This document shows positions 55,465 to 64,000 of a stretch of 64,000 nt of DNA, one piece after another. Each line of letters begins with the position of its first letter. Positions within the stretch are counted from its first letter, which is position 1. This DNA is from JAPORK01 sp026710285 (GTDB taxonomy: Bacteria > Pseudomonadota > Gammaproteobacteria > Pseudomonadales > Endozoicomonadaceae), in NCBI GenBank assembly GCA_965201045.1, contig OZ241746.1:4278001-4342000 (forward strand), read 5' to 3'. The position numbers and the translations under genes were made by a program. The notes under the pieces were generated by a model that was not told the origin of the DNA, did no database searches, and worked only from the letters and a program-made list of their open reading frames with translations.

Positions 55465-56280
55465 TTGGGTCAAACAGAGATGATGAATTCAAATACCGGG
55501 TCTGTAAGAATAAACATTATTTTATTTATCATATTGCTCATTACTTCATTTAATGCTAAGAGCATGGATATTTATATTGATAGCTCAGATATAGCCAACA
55601 TTCGGTATATTGGTGACTTTTATCCATTTACTATTAACTCTCAGGATTACCTTAAACAACCTTTTATAATCTTTACTGCTAACACTTTGAGGCAGTTTAC
55701 AAAAGGAGAAGTTTTAGATCCTGAACAAGGTATTAATATTTATCTTGATGGTAAAAAGCTACCCCTGCCATCACTCATACAACGCAGATTACTGGTTCTT
55801 TACAGATTTGGGTGGAAAACAGTAACACTTGAAAAATCTCCGGCAGAACCTCCAGCTTGCTTTTATATCATGCGCTATATAGCCAGCGGTCATGCGATGA
55901 TTAATCTACCAATAAAACAAATGAGTAGATATAGTAAATCACTTACTGATACAGTTAAACAACTGTCTCCAGGAGACATTGTACATATAACAGAAGTATC
56001 GGCTATTGAAGATGAAATTAACACTAATACAGTCTTTTATTTAGGCAAAAACCTGTTTTTGCAATGGCAAAGGTCAACTAAAGATGCAGCTCTTGTTTTT
56101 CAAAGTGCTGATCAAATTGACGACCAAAGAGAGAGTAATGTTAAATATCTTTATACCTCCACCAGGTATGATGAATATGCATTACCGACAAATTTTTTTG
56201 AAAATCCTCTTTGGAAAAAATACTATTCAGATTGGGTAGATGAAAATCCACTAGCGCTGGAGGAAGCTTCAAAACAATAG
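55465..56280 (+). CDS. exported protein of unknown function
   Basis: A 271-residue protein with an N-terminal signal segment (INIILFIILLITSFNAKS, about residues 16-33). The start may be ATG 55465 or the ATG codons at 6-7. The mature part has YIGDFYPFTINSQDYLKQPF, KLSPGDIVHITEVS-like sequence (QLSPGDIVHITEVSAI) and a Trp/Tyr-rich end (FFENPLWKKYYSDWVDENPL). I know no relative. It lies between the kinase-phosphatase pair and a large exported ankyrin gene, all on the plus strand. Confidence 0.6.
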   Translation: MGQTEMMNSNTGSVRINIILFIILLITSFNAKSMDIYIDSSDIANIRYIGDFYPFTINSQDYLKQPFIIFTANTLRQFTKGEVLDPEQGINIYLDGKKLPLPSLIQRRLLVLYRFGWKTVTLEKSPAEPPACFYIMRYIASGHAMINLPIKQMSRYSKSLTDTVKQLSPGDIVHITEVSAIEDEINTNTVFYLGKNLFLQWQRSTKDAALVFQSADQIDDQRESNVKYLYTSTRYDEYALPTNFFENPLWKKYYSDWVDENPLALEEASKQ

Positions 56281-56660
56281 TAAAGATGTGAATGCTGGCA
56301 GCAGAAAAGCCCCTGCTGAATATACCAACCTTTACCGGACGCACTCCATGGGATGAGCCTGTGGAAGCCTAATTGTTTTGTATCCGGGCTTCAGCTCTGC
56401 CCGGTCCTTGCCTTTTAGGCACATTTTTTAAGGCTACGCTGTTTATTTTGTATTTTCAACAAATACGACTATATTAGCAGCAAAATAATTTGTACTTTTA
56501 TATAAGTTATTTATTTTAAAAGGGGCTAAGGCACCAAAAGATATATCAGTTAATTAATAATATTGAAGTGGTATTTATGTTGTGTAAGTGTATTTTTCCA
56601 TTAATAAGATGGTTTATTAATGGTTTGTTTATCTGTTTTAGCAATAAACTTGCAGGGAAG
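56281..56660. other. gap with a truncated intron-derived repeat
   Basis: On the minus strand from 56371 to about 56305: CACAGGCTCATCCCATGGA, then at 56344 GTGCGTCCGGTAAAGGTTGG and TATATTCAGCAGGGGC, the closest small copy to the intron 5' end. A further tail-like CCTTTTAGGCACATTTTTTA lies at about 56418. The rest is AT-rich leader of the ankyrin gene. Confidence 0.6.
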
Positions 56661-59453
56661 ATGAATAAAAATTTAAGACTGTTATTGATTTTACTACCAA
56701 TGTTTAGTATCTCTACCCTTGCAGGCGATTTATTTTCTGCTATTAAAGAACGTAAAGTAGAAGATATTTTTCTTTTAATTGCCAATCCAGATGCAATCAA
56801 TAGTAAAAATGTAAGTGGTAATACTCCTCTCCATGAAGCTATTTATACCGATTTTACACAAGGTGCATTGTTATTAATTAGTAGTTGCTTTGATATGAGC
56901 GCCACAAATAATGAAGAAATGACGGTCCTTCACACCGCAGCACTTAAAAATAATGTCGACATCTTAACTTACTTATTACTGTATATTAAGAACATTAATT
57001 GCCAGGATAAACAGGGTAATACCCCCCTTCATATTGCTGCTCGTGAAGGACATATACAATGTGTAAAATTATTGCTGGTGTATAAAAAAGAAATTGCTAT
57101 GATTGCCAACCCAACGGCTTATACAGAAAATGATGAACCTGATGCTGCAACTTTAGGATATGAAGATATTGATATTAATATGAAAAATAATGCTGGTAAA
57201 ACTGCATTACATCTGGCTGCCAGTGGGGGGCATTATGGATGTCTTATGGAATTGTTAGATGCTGAAAATATTGATACAGATGCTAAAGATATAGTTGATT
57301 GTAATGCGCTTGATTATGCTATCGCAGCAGGACATGTAAACTGCATTAAATTATTATTAAAATTTTGTTCAGGTCAGATCAAAATGTTTGATAAGGATGG
57401 CAATACTGTGCTTCACAAAGCTGTCTTTGCAAACAAACCAGACAGCCTTCGTGTGTTATCAGAAGTTTGTGGTAGTGTATTTGTTAATACTCAAAACAGA
57501 GATGGTCATACTGCACTTTGGTGTGCTGTAACAGAAGGAAAGGATGCATGTCTTGATATATTATTAAAGATTCCGAATATTAATGTCAATATTAAAGGAA
57601 ATTCTCATAAAGTTCCAATCCAGATAGCACTTGAGAATGGAAATGATATCGTTATAAAAAAACTATTAGAGGCTGGTGCTAATATTTATATCAAAAACCA
57701 ATATTGCTCTACTATACTTCATGAAGCTGCTTTCATGGGATATACAAATTGTGTTGCTCTTCTTTTATCGTTTATGAAAGAGGATGATATCAATGCGGTA
57801 GATTATCATAATAATACTGCACTTCACATAGCTGCTTTCAGAGGGAATACAGAATGTGTCAGGATGTTATCACAGCTTCCTTTTATTCATTTTAATGTTC
57901 TGAGTAATTGTGGTAAAACTGCTCTTCACCGTGCTGTTGACGGAAACCATCCTGAATGTGTACAGATATTAACAGAAGCGGGTGCTGATGTTAACATTAT
58001 AGATAACCTCACTTCTACTCCACTTTACATAGCTGCCATCAAAGGACATCCGAAGTGTATTGAAAAACTATTAAAATCTCCTCATATCGATATTAATGCT
58101 AAAAATTGCGATGATAAAACTGCACTTTACATAGCTGCTCTCAGAGGGCATGTGGAATGTATCAGGATATTATTGCAATCTCCTTCTGTTAAACTTGATG
58201 TTGTAAATGCCTATCACAGCACCCCTCTTCATTGTGCTGTTAGCAAAAATCACCTGGAATGTGTAAAGCTATTGGCAAAAGCCGGTGCTAATACTTATAT
58301 AAAAAATATTGACGGTCATTCCGCTATTCATACTGCTATTTCAAAAGGGTTTACAGAATGCGCTACTATTTTAAAAAACCGTGAAAGTGCTTGTGCAAGA
58401 GGTGCTTTAAATAAGTTTAGTAATATGCATCTTTATGAAGCTGCTAATAAAGGAGATGTAGCACATATCACCGAGCTATTACGGTCTCTATCTGTTGATG
58501 AAATCAGGGTTACAGATTCCATCGGTAACAATGCACTTCACATGGCAGCTTTTAAAGGTCATGCCGAGTGCGTTAGAACATTAACACAGTTTGGTTTCAT
58601 TGATGTGAATACTAGAGATTTTTATGGTAAAACTGCACTTCATAGTGCTGTCGATGGGAATCATCCGGCGTGTATTAAAGTATTAATAGAAGCAGGCGCA
58701 GATACTAACATCAGCAACACTATCGATAGCTCTACTGCTCTTCATAGTGCTGTTAGACGAAATTATGTGGAGTGTGTCACTGTACTATTACCAGCAATGA
58801 ATGATGCTGGTATTAATGCTGTCAATGATTATGGCAGCTGTGTACTCATAATAGCTGCTGTAAATAGGTATCCGGAGTGTATTGCAGCATTGCTAAAATC
58901 TGATCACATCATGCTCAACAAAAAAGATAAAGATGGTAACACCGCACTGATTTGTGCCATTAATAAAGTAGAAAGAAGATGCATCGATCTGTTGTTGAAA
59001 GCAGGTGCTGATGTAAATGCCAAAAATGATTTTGGTATCAACGCTCTCCATTCTGCTGTCGGAAAGTATTCTGAATATGTTGAGCTTCTGTTGCAGCATA
59101 TGGATATTGATCAGATCAATAGTACAACCCATAAAGGTGACACAGCACTCCACAAAGCCTGTTTTGTGGGAGATTTACATAGTGTAATAAAATTAATACA
59201 GTATGGTGCTGATGTTTGCAGTAAAAATCACATAGGATCTACTATTCTGCATATGGCTACCGCAGGCGGACATCTGGTTGTCGTTCAATATCTACTCTAC
59301 AATATCCCTTCAATTGATATCAATGATAAAAATTGCTATGGTGATACTGCACTTCATGTAGCTGGTTATAACGGAGACAAAGAGATTTTTTCTCTGTTAA
59401 TTGGTGCTGGTGCTAATATCCATGTTAGGAATAATAAAGGTGAGCTGCCTTAA
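56661..59453 (+). CDS. large Sec-exported ankyrin-repeat protein
   Basis: A 930-residue protein made almost wholly of ankyrin repeats (about 25) after a signal peptide, MNKNLRLLLILLPMFSISTL-AG. Typical units are GNTPLHIAAREGHIQCVKLL, GKTALHRAVDGNHPECVQIL and GDTALHVAGYNGDKEIFSLL. I chose ATG 56661 because GCAGGGAAG precedes it and the signal peptide is then complete; an in-frame GTG at 56568 would add 31 residues with another hydrophobic stretch. Many units share near-identical DNA, so unit gain and loss are likely. Ankyrin arrays bind proteins; with a Sec signal it acts in the periplasm, at the surface or outside, perhaps in the host. Confidence 0.85.
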   Translation: MNKNLRLLLILLPMFSISTLAGDLFSAIKERKVEDIFLLIANPDAINSKNVSGNTPLHEAIYTDFTQGALLLISSCFDMSATNNEEMTVLHTAALKNNVDILTYLLLYIKNINCQDKQGNTPLHIAAREGHIQCVKLLLVYKKEIAMIANPTAYTENDEPDAATLGYEDIDINMKNNAGKTALHLAASGGHYGCLMELLDAENIDTDAKDIVDCNALDYAIAAGHVNCIKLLLKFCSGQIKMFDKDGNTVLHKAVFANKPDSLRVLSEVCGSVFVNTQNRDGHTALWCAVTEGKDACLDILLKIPNINVNIKGNSHKVPIQIALENGNDIVIKKLLEAGANIYIKNQYCSTILHEAAFMGYTNCVALLLSFMKEDDINAVDYHNNTALHIAAFRGNTECVRMLSQLPFIHFNVLSNCGKTALHRAVDGNHPECVQILTEAGADVNIIDNLTSTPLYIAAIKGHPKCIEKLLKSPHIDINAKNCDDKTALYIAALRGHVECIRILLQSPSVKLDVVNAYHSTPLHCAVSKNHLECVKLLAKAGANTYIKNIDGHSAIHTAISKGFTECATILKNRESACARGALNKFSNMHLYEAANKGDVAHITELLRSLSVDEIRVTDSIGNNALHMAAFKGHAECVRTLTQFGFIDVNTRDFYGKTALHSAVDGNHPACIKVLIEAGADTNISNTIDSSTALHSAVRRNYVECVTVLLPAMNDAGINAVNDYGSCVLIIAAVNRYPECIAALLKSDHIMLNKKDKDGNTALICAINKVERRCIDLLLKAGADVNAKNDFGINALHSAVGKYSEYVELLLQHMDIDQINSTTHKGDTALHKACFVGDLHSVIKLIQYGADVCSKNHIGSTILHMATAGGHLVVVQYLLYNIPSIDINDKNCYGDTALHVAGYNGDKEIFSLLIGAGANIHVRNNKGELP

Positions 59454-59827
59454 ATATCCTGCTCTGTAAAAAAATGAGGGTAGCGTTTACGGTTGCACAT
59501 TCAACAATAGGATAGATTTATCGTTTAATTGACATCCTCTCCTCCCTGAAGGCTGTCTTTCTAGTCACATTTTTTATCGGATAGAAGGAACTGCCAATTG
59601 GCAGTTCCTTCTATCCGATAAATTTTCACTACATCTGCTCTTCAGTCCGTGCATACATGCCAGCTATATTATCAGTATCCGGCATTACTAACCACTACAA
59701 GACTAATTGATTTAAAAAGTATCCAAAATACTGTAGAATAGCTTTTATAATGAGAATTAAAATTTTCATTGCTTTTTTATGTTAAACATAACATTTAATA
59801 AAGTAAAAATGGTTTTAAGGTTTACTT
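59454..59827. other. gap with IS605-type end and 50-bp palindrome
   Basis: ATTGACATCCTCTCCTCCCT followed by GAAGG (59529-59552) is the type of right end seen next to the TnpB remnant at 15954. It runs into CTTTCTAGTCACATTTTTT, an intron-repeat tail, and then a perfect palindrome (59573-59622). The rest is AT-rich leader of the glycosyltransferase gene. Confidence 0.6.
59573..59622. repeat. perfect 50-bp palindrome
   Basis: TTTATCGGATAGAAGGAACT, then GCCAATTGGC, then the exact reverse complement. There is no loop beyond the central AATT. It could form a cruciform or a long RNA hairpin after the ankyrin gene. Confidence 0.9.
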
Positions 59828-61546
59828 GTGTTGAACAAACGATTACTGACTCCATTATTTACAGGTAAATCCCTGTTGCTGTTTTTATTTTTTATTGTTT
59901 TTTATCTGCTAACTGTCAATATCCGTCCCATTGGTGTTCCTGATGAAGCCCGTTATGCCTCAATTGCCTGGCAGATGTATCTGAGTGGAGATTACATCAA
60001 TCCTTTGCTCAATGGTGTTTTATTTATGGATAAACCCATTCTCTATTATTGGCTGGAAGCTTTTTCAATGCACCTGTTTGGTGTCAACAATTTTGCTTTA
60101 CGTATTCCGCCATTAATGTTTGGTTTAGCATCCATGGTAACTGCATACCTCACTGCTCTGCGGTTTTTTAATATTACAACAGCATGGCTGGCAACGGTTA
60201 TATTAGGTACTTCTCCACTTTGGTTCATGTTCTCACAATATGCCAGCTTAGATATTGAAATCGCTGCATGGCTAACTTTCACTTTGTTAACATCATTAAT
60301 TGCTTTACACACACCTCTTGGTAAAAAACGACGTTTATTATTCTATCTGGCTTATATTTTTGCAGCCGCTGCAACGCTTACCAAAGGATTAATGGGTATT
60401 GTATTTCCTGCAATGATTCTTGGAATGTATAGTTTGCTGACGCGGCAGTGGAAACTCATAAAAGAAATTTATCTTCCTTCCGGACTTATTATTTACTTGG
60501 TCATTACTTTACCGTGGTTTATTTTAATGTATAACCGGCATCCAGGTTTTTTAGATTACTTCTTCGTTTATCAACATTTTTACAGATATCTTTCCTCTGA
60601 TAGTTTTAATAATATTCAGCCTTTCTGGTTTTTTGTTATGGTTATTCTTTTAGGGTTAATACCATGGAGTCCGGTCATTATTAAGTGTTGCCTTGAAACA
60701 CGACGACTATCATGTATTTTTAAAGCGACGAATGAAAAGGATAGTGTTCTGCTCTATTTGTTATTGTGGGTTATTGTGCTGCTACTCTTTTTTTCATTAC
60801 CTGCATCAAAACCACCCGGATATATTTTACCGGTTTTTGTACCATTATGCTTGTTGGTCGGTAATTATTTATCTGACTGGATTCAACATGAAAAAAAAAT
60901 GTACTGGCTAAAGTACATCATGATTTTATTAGCATTACTTATCAGTTTGCTCCTATTATTAGTGGCAATAACCAATTTTCAGTTTATCCATCAGTTTAAC
61001 AAAATAAAAACAGAGTTGCTGATCATTGGCGCATCAGGATGCATCGGTTCGGTGATGGCATTGATCTGCAAAAAGCGTTCCTGGATAATCGGGTATTTAT
61101 TACTGTTACCATCAGTACTTTGTTTATCTTTACCTTTTATTATAAAGAAAATGGATCAGCGAAGCCTGCAGCCTTTACTCACAAGTGTTTCTCCTTTAAT
61201 TACATCAAAGACAATTGTTGCTTATTATGATAAATATTTTTACGATATTCCATTAATTTTGCAATGCAAAGAACCTATTATTGTGGTATCTGATTGGAAT
61301 AATACAAAAAAAAGTATGTCAGCAGACAACTGGCGAAGAGAGCTTTATGCAGGAATAAAAAATACACCTGCTGCAAGAACATGGTTACTCACCTATGATG
61401 AATTTGATCAGTTCCTTAAAGCAACAGATAAACCTGTTATCATCTTTGCCAAAAGCCATTTAAAAAATTTCCTGATAAATCAAAAAAAATTACACCTGGT
61501 AGCTACTTTGAATAATACAATTGTTTTAAGCACACAAAGACATTAA
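59828..61546 (+). CDS. ArnT-like membrane glycosyltransferase, copy 1
   Basis: A 572-residue GT83/PMT-family enzyme with about 12 membrane segments. The first periplasmic loop has the ArnT-type PDEARYASIAWQMYLSGDYI and MDKPILYYWLEAFSMHLFGV, with the catalytic-type Asp-Glu. It uses polyprenyl-phosphate sugar donors to modify lipid A or other glycans outside the inner membrane. The start is GTG 59828. No other arn genes (arnB, C, A, D) are here, so the sugar may differ from aminoarabinose. A paralogue follows 8 bp downstream. Confidence 0.82.
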   Translation: MLNKRLLTPLFTGKSLLLFLFFIVFYLLTVNIRPIGVPDEARYASIAWQMYLSGDYINPLLNGVLFMDKPILYYWLEAFSMHLFGVNNFALRIPPLMFGLASMVTAYLTALRFFNITTAWLATVILGTSPLWFMFSQYASLDIEIAAWLTFTLLTSLIALHTPLGKKRRLLFYLAYIFAAAATLTKGLMGIVFPAMILGMYSLLTRQWKLIKEIYLPSGLIIYLVITLPWFILMYNRHPGFLDYFFVYQHFYRYLSSDSFNNIQPFWFFVMVILLGLIPWSPVIIKCCLETRRLSCIFKATNEKDSVLLYLLLWVIVLLLFFSLPASKPPGYILPVFVPLCLLVGNYLSDWIQHEKKMYWLKYIMILLALLISLLLLLVAITNFQFIHQFNKIKTELLIIGASGCIGSVMALICKKRSWIIGYLLLLPSVLCLSLPFIIKKMDQRSLQPLLTSVSPLITSKTIVAYYDKYFYDIPLILQCKEPIIVVSDWNNTKKSMSADNWRRELYAGIKNTPAARTWLLTYDEFDQFLKATDKPVIIFAKSHLKNFLINQKKLHLVATLNNTIVLSTQRH

Positions 61547-61554
61547 ATTTAACT

Positions 61555-63276
61555 GTGAAACTTTATACAATGGCTGAATCCTATTCATTATCTCAAAAAT
61601 CGGTAGTAAATATTAATCGTGATCAGTTGATATCAGGTCTGTTTTTACTCTGTTTTTATGTAGTAACTGCGGGACTTTATCCACTAACTGTCCCGGATGA
61701 AGGGCGCTATCCTTCTATTGCTTTAGCCATGTTACAGCGAAAAGATTATATCAATACCATGCTCAATGGTGGTTTATTCATAGATAAACCAGTGCTTTTT
61801 TACTGGCTGGAAGCGCTGTCTATGTCTGTTTTGGGTGTCAATGAGTGGAGCATTCGTCTGCCTGTCATATTAACAGGTATCTTTGCTGTTCTATTAACAC
61901 AACGAGTTACTACTATTTTTTATGGTCGCAGAACCGGTTGGTTGGCAGCACTTATTCTTGGAACTTCACTGCTTTACTATGCCAGTAGTCACTATGCAGC
62001 TATGGATCTTGAAGTCGCTGTATGGGTGAGTGGATCTCTTTTTTTTGCGTTATTGGGATTGCAACATCCTGCAAAAAATAAACGGCGCATGTTATTTTAT
62101 ACTGCCTATTTTTTTGCAGCACTCGCCATGTTAACAAAGGGGCTGATTGGCATCCTATTTCCAGCAATGATATTAGGACTCTATTCACTGCTCTCAGGAA
62201 GATGGCAGCTGATAAAAATGATCTTTCTTCCTTCCGGGTTATGTATTTTTTTTGTTTTATGTGCGCCATGGTTTATTCTGATGCAAATAAAGCACCCGTT
62301 TTTTTTTCATTACTTCTTTGTTTATCAGCATTTTATCCGCTTTACTCATTCAGGATTCAATAACAGTTTACCTTTTTGGTTTTATCTGCCTGTTGTCTTT
62401 TTTGGATTATTTCCATGGAGCTTTTTTATTATCAATGCGATAAAAGATAGTCTCAAAAGCTATGCTAAAGATCAGGTTGCTTTTTATTGTGGCATATGGG
62501 TGCTTGCAATCTTTATTTTTTTCTCAATACCTGATTCTAAACCAGTCACTTATATTATGCCTGTTTTCCCTCCACTGGCACTATTGCTTGCCAAAGAGAC
62601 AGACAAATGGCTTAACAAAAAAGCACTTTGTATCGTTAGCTGTGTACTGTCAGTTATTATCCTGTTGGCAGGTCTTGCCATTTTACTTTGTACACTGTTA
62701 AAATGGTTACTGCCATCCTCTTTACAACAATCATTTTATCTTGCCATGGTCGCTGTTATTTTAATTATTGGAGCAATAACCACGCTTACTTTTTCTCTGA
62801 AAAAATGCAGAACTGCAATTTTCACAACGGTTACGACAGCACTCATATTGATATTAATACTAGCTGCTAATATAGCCGGTCAGTTTAACCAGAACAGTAG
62901 TCGTTCCCTGGCGTTATTAGTTAAAAATAAAATAACACCGGAAACACAAATTATAAACTACCGCAGATATTATTATGATCTACCACTTTATTTGCAAAAT
63001 ACACAACCAATAAAGGTTGTGTATGACTGGAGAAATGAAAAAAAAATACTGCATAGTGATAACTGGAAACATGAACTTTATCTTGGTATGCAGTATACAC
63101 CGGAAGCAAAAAAAAATTTGATTCTACCCGCTGAATTACGCAGTGTACTAAAAAAACCTTCTTATCTGTTTACTCATATTGGTTATGTTGATGAACTACT
63201 CAATAATTATCCATTATCACTCATATCAACTAGCGGCAATATTGCATTACTGAGTAATCATAACATGATACCCTAA
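61555..63276 (+). CDS. ArnT-like membrane glycosyltransferase, copy 2
   Basis: A 573-residue paralogue of the gene 8 bp upstream, clearly from tandem duplication. It has VPDEGRYPSIALAMLQRKDY and IDKPVLFYWLEALSMSVLGV; AARTKGLIG-type helix ALAMLTKGLIGILFPAMI; and FFHYFFVYQHFIRF. The C-terminal soluble part carries INYRRYYYDLPLYLQ, matching AYYDKYFYDIPLILQ in copy 1. The start is GTG 61555 or ATG 61570. Both are full length, so they may add sugars to different acceptors or at different positions. Confidence 0.82.
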   Translation: MKLYTMAESYSLSQKSVVNINRDQLISGLFLLCFYVVTAGLYPLTVPDEGRYPSIALAMLQRKDYINTMLNGGLFIDKPVLFYWLEALSMSVLGVNEWSIRLPVILTGIFAVLLTQRVTTIFYGRRTGWLAALILGTSLLYYASSHYAAMDLEVAVWVSGSLFFALLGLQHPAKNKRRMLFYTAYFFAALAMLTKGLIGILFPAMILGLYSLLSGRWQLIKMIFLPSGLCIFFVLCAPWFILMQIKHPFFFHYFFVYQHFIRFTHSGFNNSLPFWFYLPVVFFGLFPWSFFIINAIKDSLKSYAKDQVAFYCGIWVLAIFIFFSIPDSKPVTYIMPVFPPLALLLAKETDKWLNKKALCIVSCVLSVIILLAGLAILLCTLLKWLLPSSLQQSFYLAMVAVILIIGAITTLTFSLKKCRTAIFTTVTTALILILILAANIAGQFNQNSSRSLALLVKNKITPETQIINYRRYYYDLPLYLQNTQPIKVVYDWRNEKKILHSDNWKHELYLGMQYTPEAKKNLILPAELRSVLKKPSYLFTHIGYVDELLNNYPLSLISTSGNIALLSNHNMIP

Positions 63277-63406
63277 TAACGGGTTGGTGGTTTTTTACAG
63301 GTTACAAATATTGATAAAAAGCCACTGTTTTTCTTATCAGACATGCTGTAAAATCCTGTCTTTTAGCTGTCTTTTGGAGCAGACCGTGGAAACGTCCTCC
63401 ACAGTC

Positions 63407-63635
63407 CTGTCTCTTAGTCACATTTTTTAGATTTTGAGTTTCCCTCGGGCAGTTCTATTTTCTGCTGAATATACCAATCTTTACTGAATGCACCGTGGGC
63501 TGAGCCTGTCGAAGCCCGGCTGCTCTTTTGACCTCTGGGCTTCGACAGGCTCAGCCCATGGTTTTATGCCATATCTTCGGTAATAGGCAACCTGCCAGTA
63601 TAAAAATAAGCGTTTAAAAAATGATTAAAAGACAG
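63407..63635. repeat. 229-bp palindromic pair of intron-derived repeats
   Basis: The minus-strand copy ends at 63407 (CTGTCTCTTAGTCACATTTT) and the plus-strand copy at 63635 (AAAAATGATTAAAAGACAG). They meet head to head at the hairpins (CCGTGGGCTGAGCCTGTCGA and TCGACAGGCTCAGCCCATGG). The minus copy keeps GTGCATTCAGTAAAGATTGG and TATATTCAGCAG from the intron 5' end. No target duplication is visible. Confidence 0.75.
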
Positions 63636-63685
63636 GAGCTAAAGCCCGATTACAGGCTTCGATAAGCTTTTTTCAGCTACTATTT

Positions 63686-64000
63686 TCAGAACAGATTTCC
63701 GTGCCCCTGCATAACCCAGGATTGAACGTCATTCGTTGTGACATCAGTATATAAAAATTGTAAGGCTTCCTTTATTTGGTTCAGTTGTTGCTGTGTCAGC
63801 CATGTATCACAGTGATTTATACTTTCATCCAATGGGTAGCAGGCAATAATGTAAGGACTGCATTTTTCTTTTGATATATCAGGATCATCTGGCTCAGGTA
63901 AAATACGGGATCTTAATACGTGTGTGGTTTCCGGATATTTAGCTTTTGGTGTGTCATAGAGATATTGTGGCTTTTCCAATACACGAGACCAGGCATAACG
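63686..64000 (-). CDS. partial gene, C-terminus of an unknown protein
   Basis: The frame is open to the window edge and reads RYAWSRVLEKPQYLYDTPKA, then HVLRSRILPEPDDPDISKEK, CDTWLTQQQLNQIKEALQFL and ends QSWVMQGHGNLF. The N-terminal part is outside the window. No family recognised; the polar, acidic sequence has no membrane segment. Confidence 0.55.
   Translation of the reverse strand, partial: RYAWSRVLEKPQYLYDTPKAKYPETTHVLRSRILPEPDDPDISKEKCSPYIIACYPLDESINHCDTWLTQQQLNQIKEALQFLYTDVTTNDVQSWVMQGHGNLF

Noticed and set aside
1..64000. Prophage or conjugative element
   Set aside because: No phage structural, integrase, relaxase or conjugation genes were seen; mobile content is limited to an intron, small repeats and IS remnants.

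Overview
The window reads as chromosome of an AT-rich, host-associated gammaproteobacterium. Housekeeping blocks keep gammaproteobacterial order: lepA-lepB-rnc-era-recO, asd-fimV, bepA-tusA-like-perM (the Pseudomonas arrangement) and pabC-mltG-tmk-holB. Set between them are genes typical of an animal or protist symbiont or pathogen: a CesT-type (type III secretion) chaperone, a leucine-rich-repeat protein, three ankyrin-repeat proteins, a coiled-coil protein with a proline-rich tail, and a tandem pair of GNAT-like proteins carrying nuclear-localisation-like motifs. The species cannot be named from the sequence. An Endozoicomonas- or Legionella-like lifestyle is an inference. No type III secretion machinery lies in the window.

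Layout. 0-1.8 kb: frameshifted LRR gene and CesT-like chaperone. 2-9.5 kb: anmK, lepA, two tandem lepB genes, rnc, era, recO. 9.7-10.4 kb: unknown protein. 11-15.1 kb: asd, fimV, bioC. 15.1-16.3 kb: repeats, tRNA-Pro(GGG), TnpB remnant. 16.3-22.5 kb: TauE-type permease, two unknown proteins, bepA, tusA-like, perM-like. 22.5-23.1 kb: repeat cluster. 23.1-26.6 kb: holB, tmk, mltG, pabC on the minus strand. 26.6-30.3 kb: 744-residue ankyrin protein between two copies of a composite repeat. 30.3-34.5 kb: RND pump and adaptor. 35.4-37 kb: coiled-coil/polyproline protein. 37.5-39.3 kb: acyl-CoA dehydrogenase. 39.4-43 kb: broken exported-protein gene, a small secreted protein, bioD, and two decayed copies of the bioD 3' end. 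43.2-45.2 kb: a complete group II intron. 45.3-49.6 kb: yaaA, split ankyrin gene, O-methyltransferase, nitroreductase, trmB. 49.9-53 kb: small unknown protein and the GNAT-like pair. 53.3-59.5 kb: Ser/Thr kinase plus PP2C phosphatase, secreted unknown, 930-residue Sec-exported ankyrin protein. 59.8-63.3 kb: two ArnT-like glycosyltransferases.

Repeats are the most distinctive part. At least four dispersed families sit between genes: (1) a roughly 105-bp element that starts with a hairpin followed by the first ~57 nt of the local group II intron; (2) an element with long inverted arms whose tips resemble IS50/Tn5 ends; (3) a 136-bp MITE with CAAyACTTCGGACAG ends; (4) a 228-bp element flanked by a 10-bp direct repeat. 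For the intron and for families 3 and 4, uninterrupted copies elsewhere in the window serve as empty sites, so insertion can be shown without outside data. Several genes (LRR, exported protein at 39.8-41 kb, ankyrin at 46 kb) are broken by frameshifts or a stop. Together this points to a genome shaped by mobile elements and gene decay while keeping host-interaction genes.
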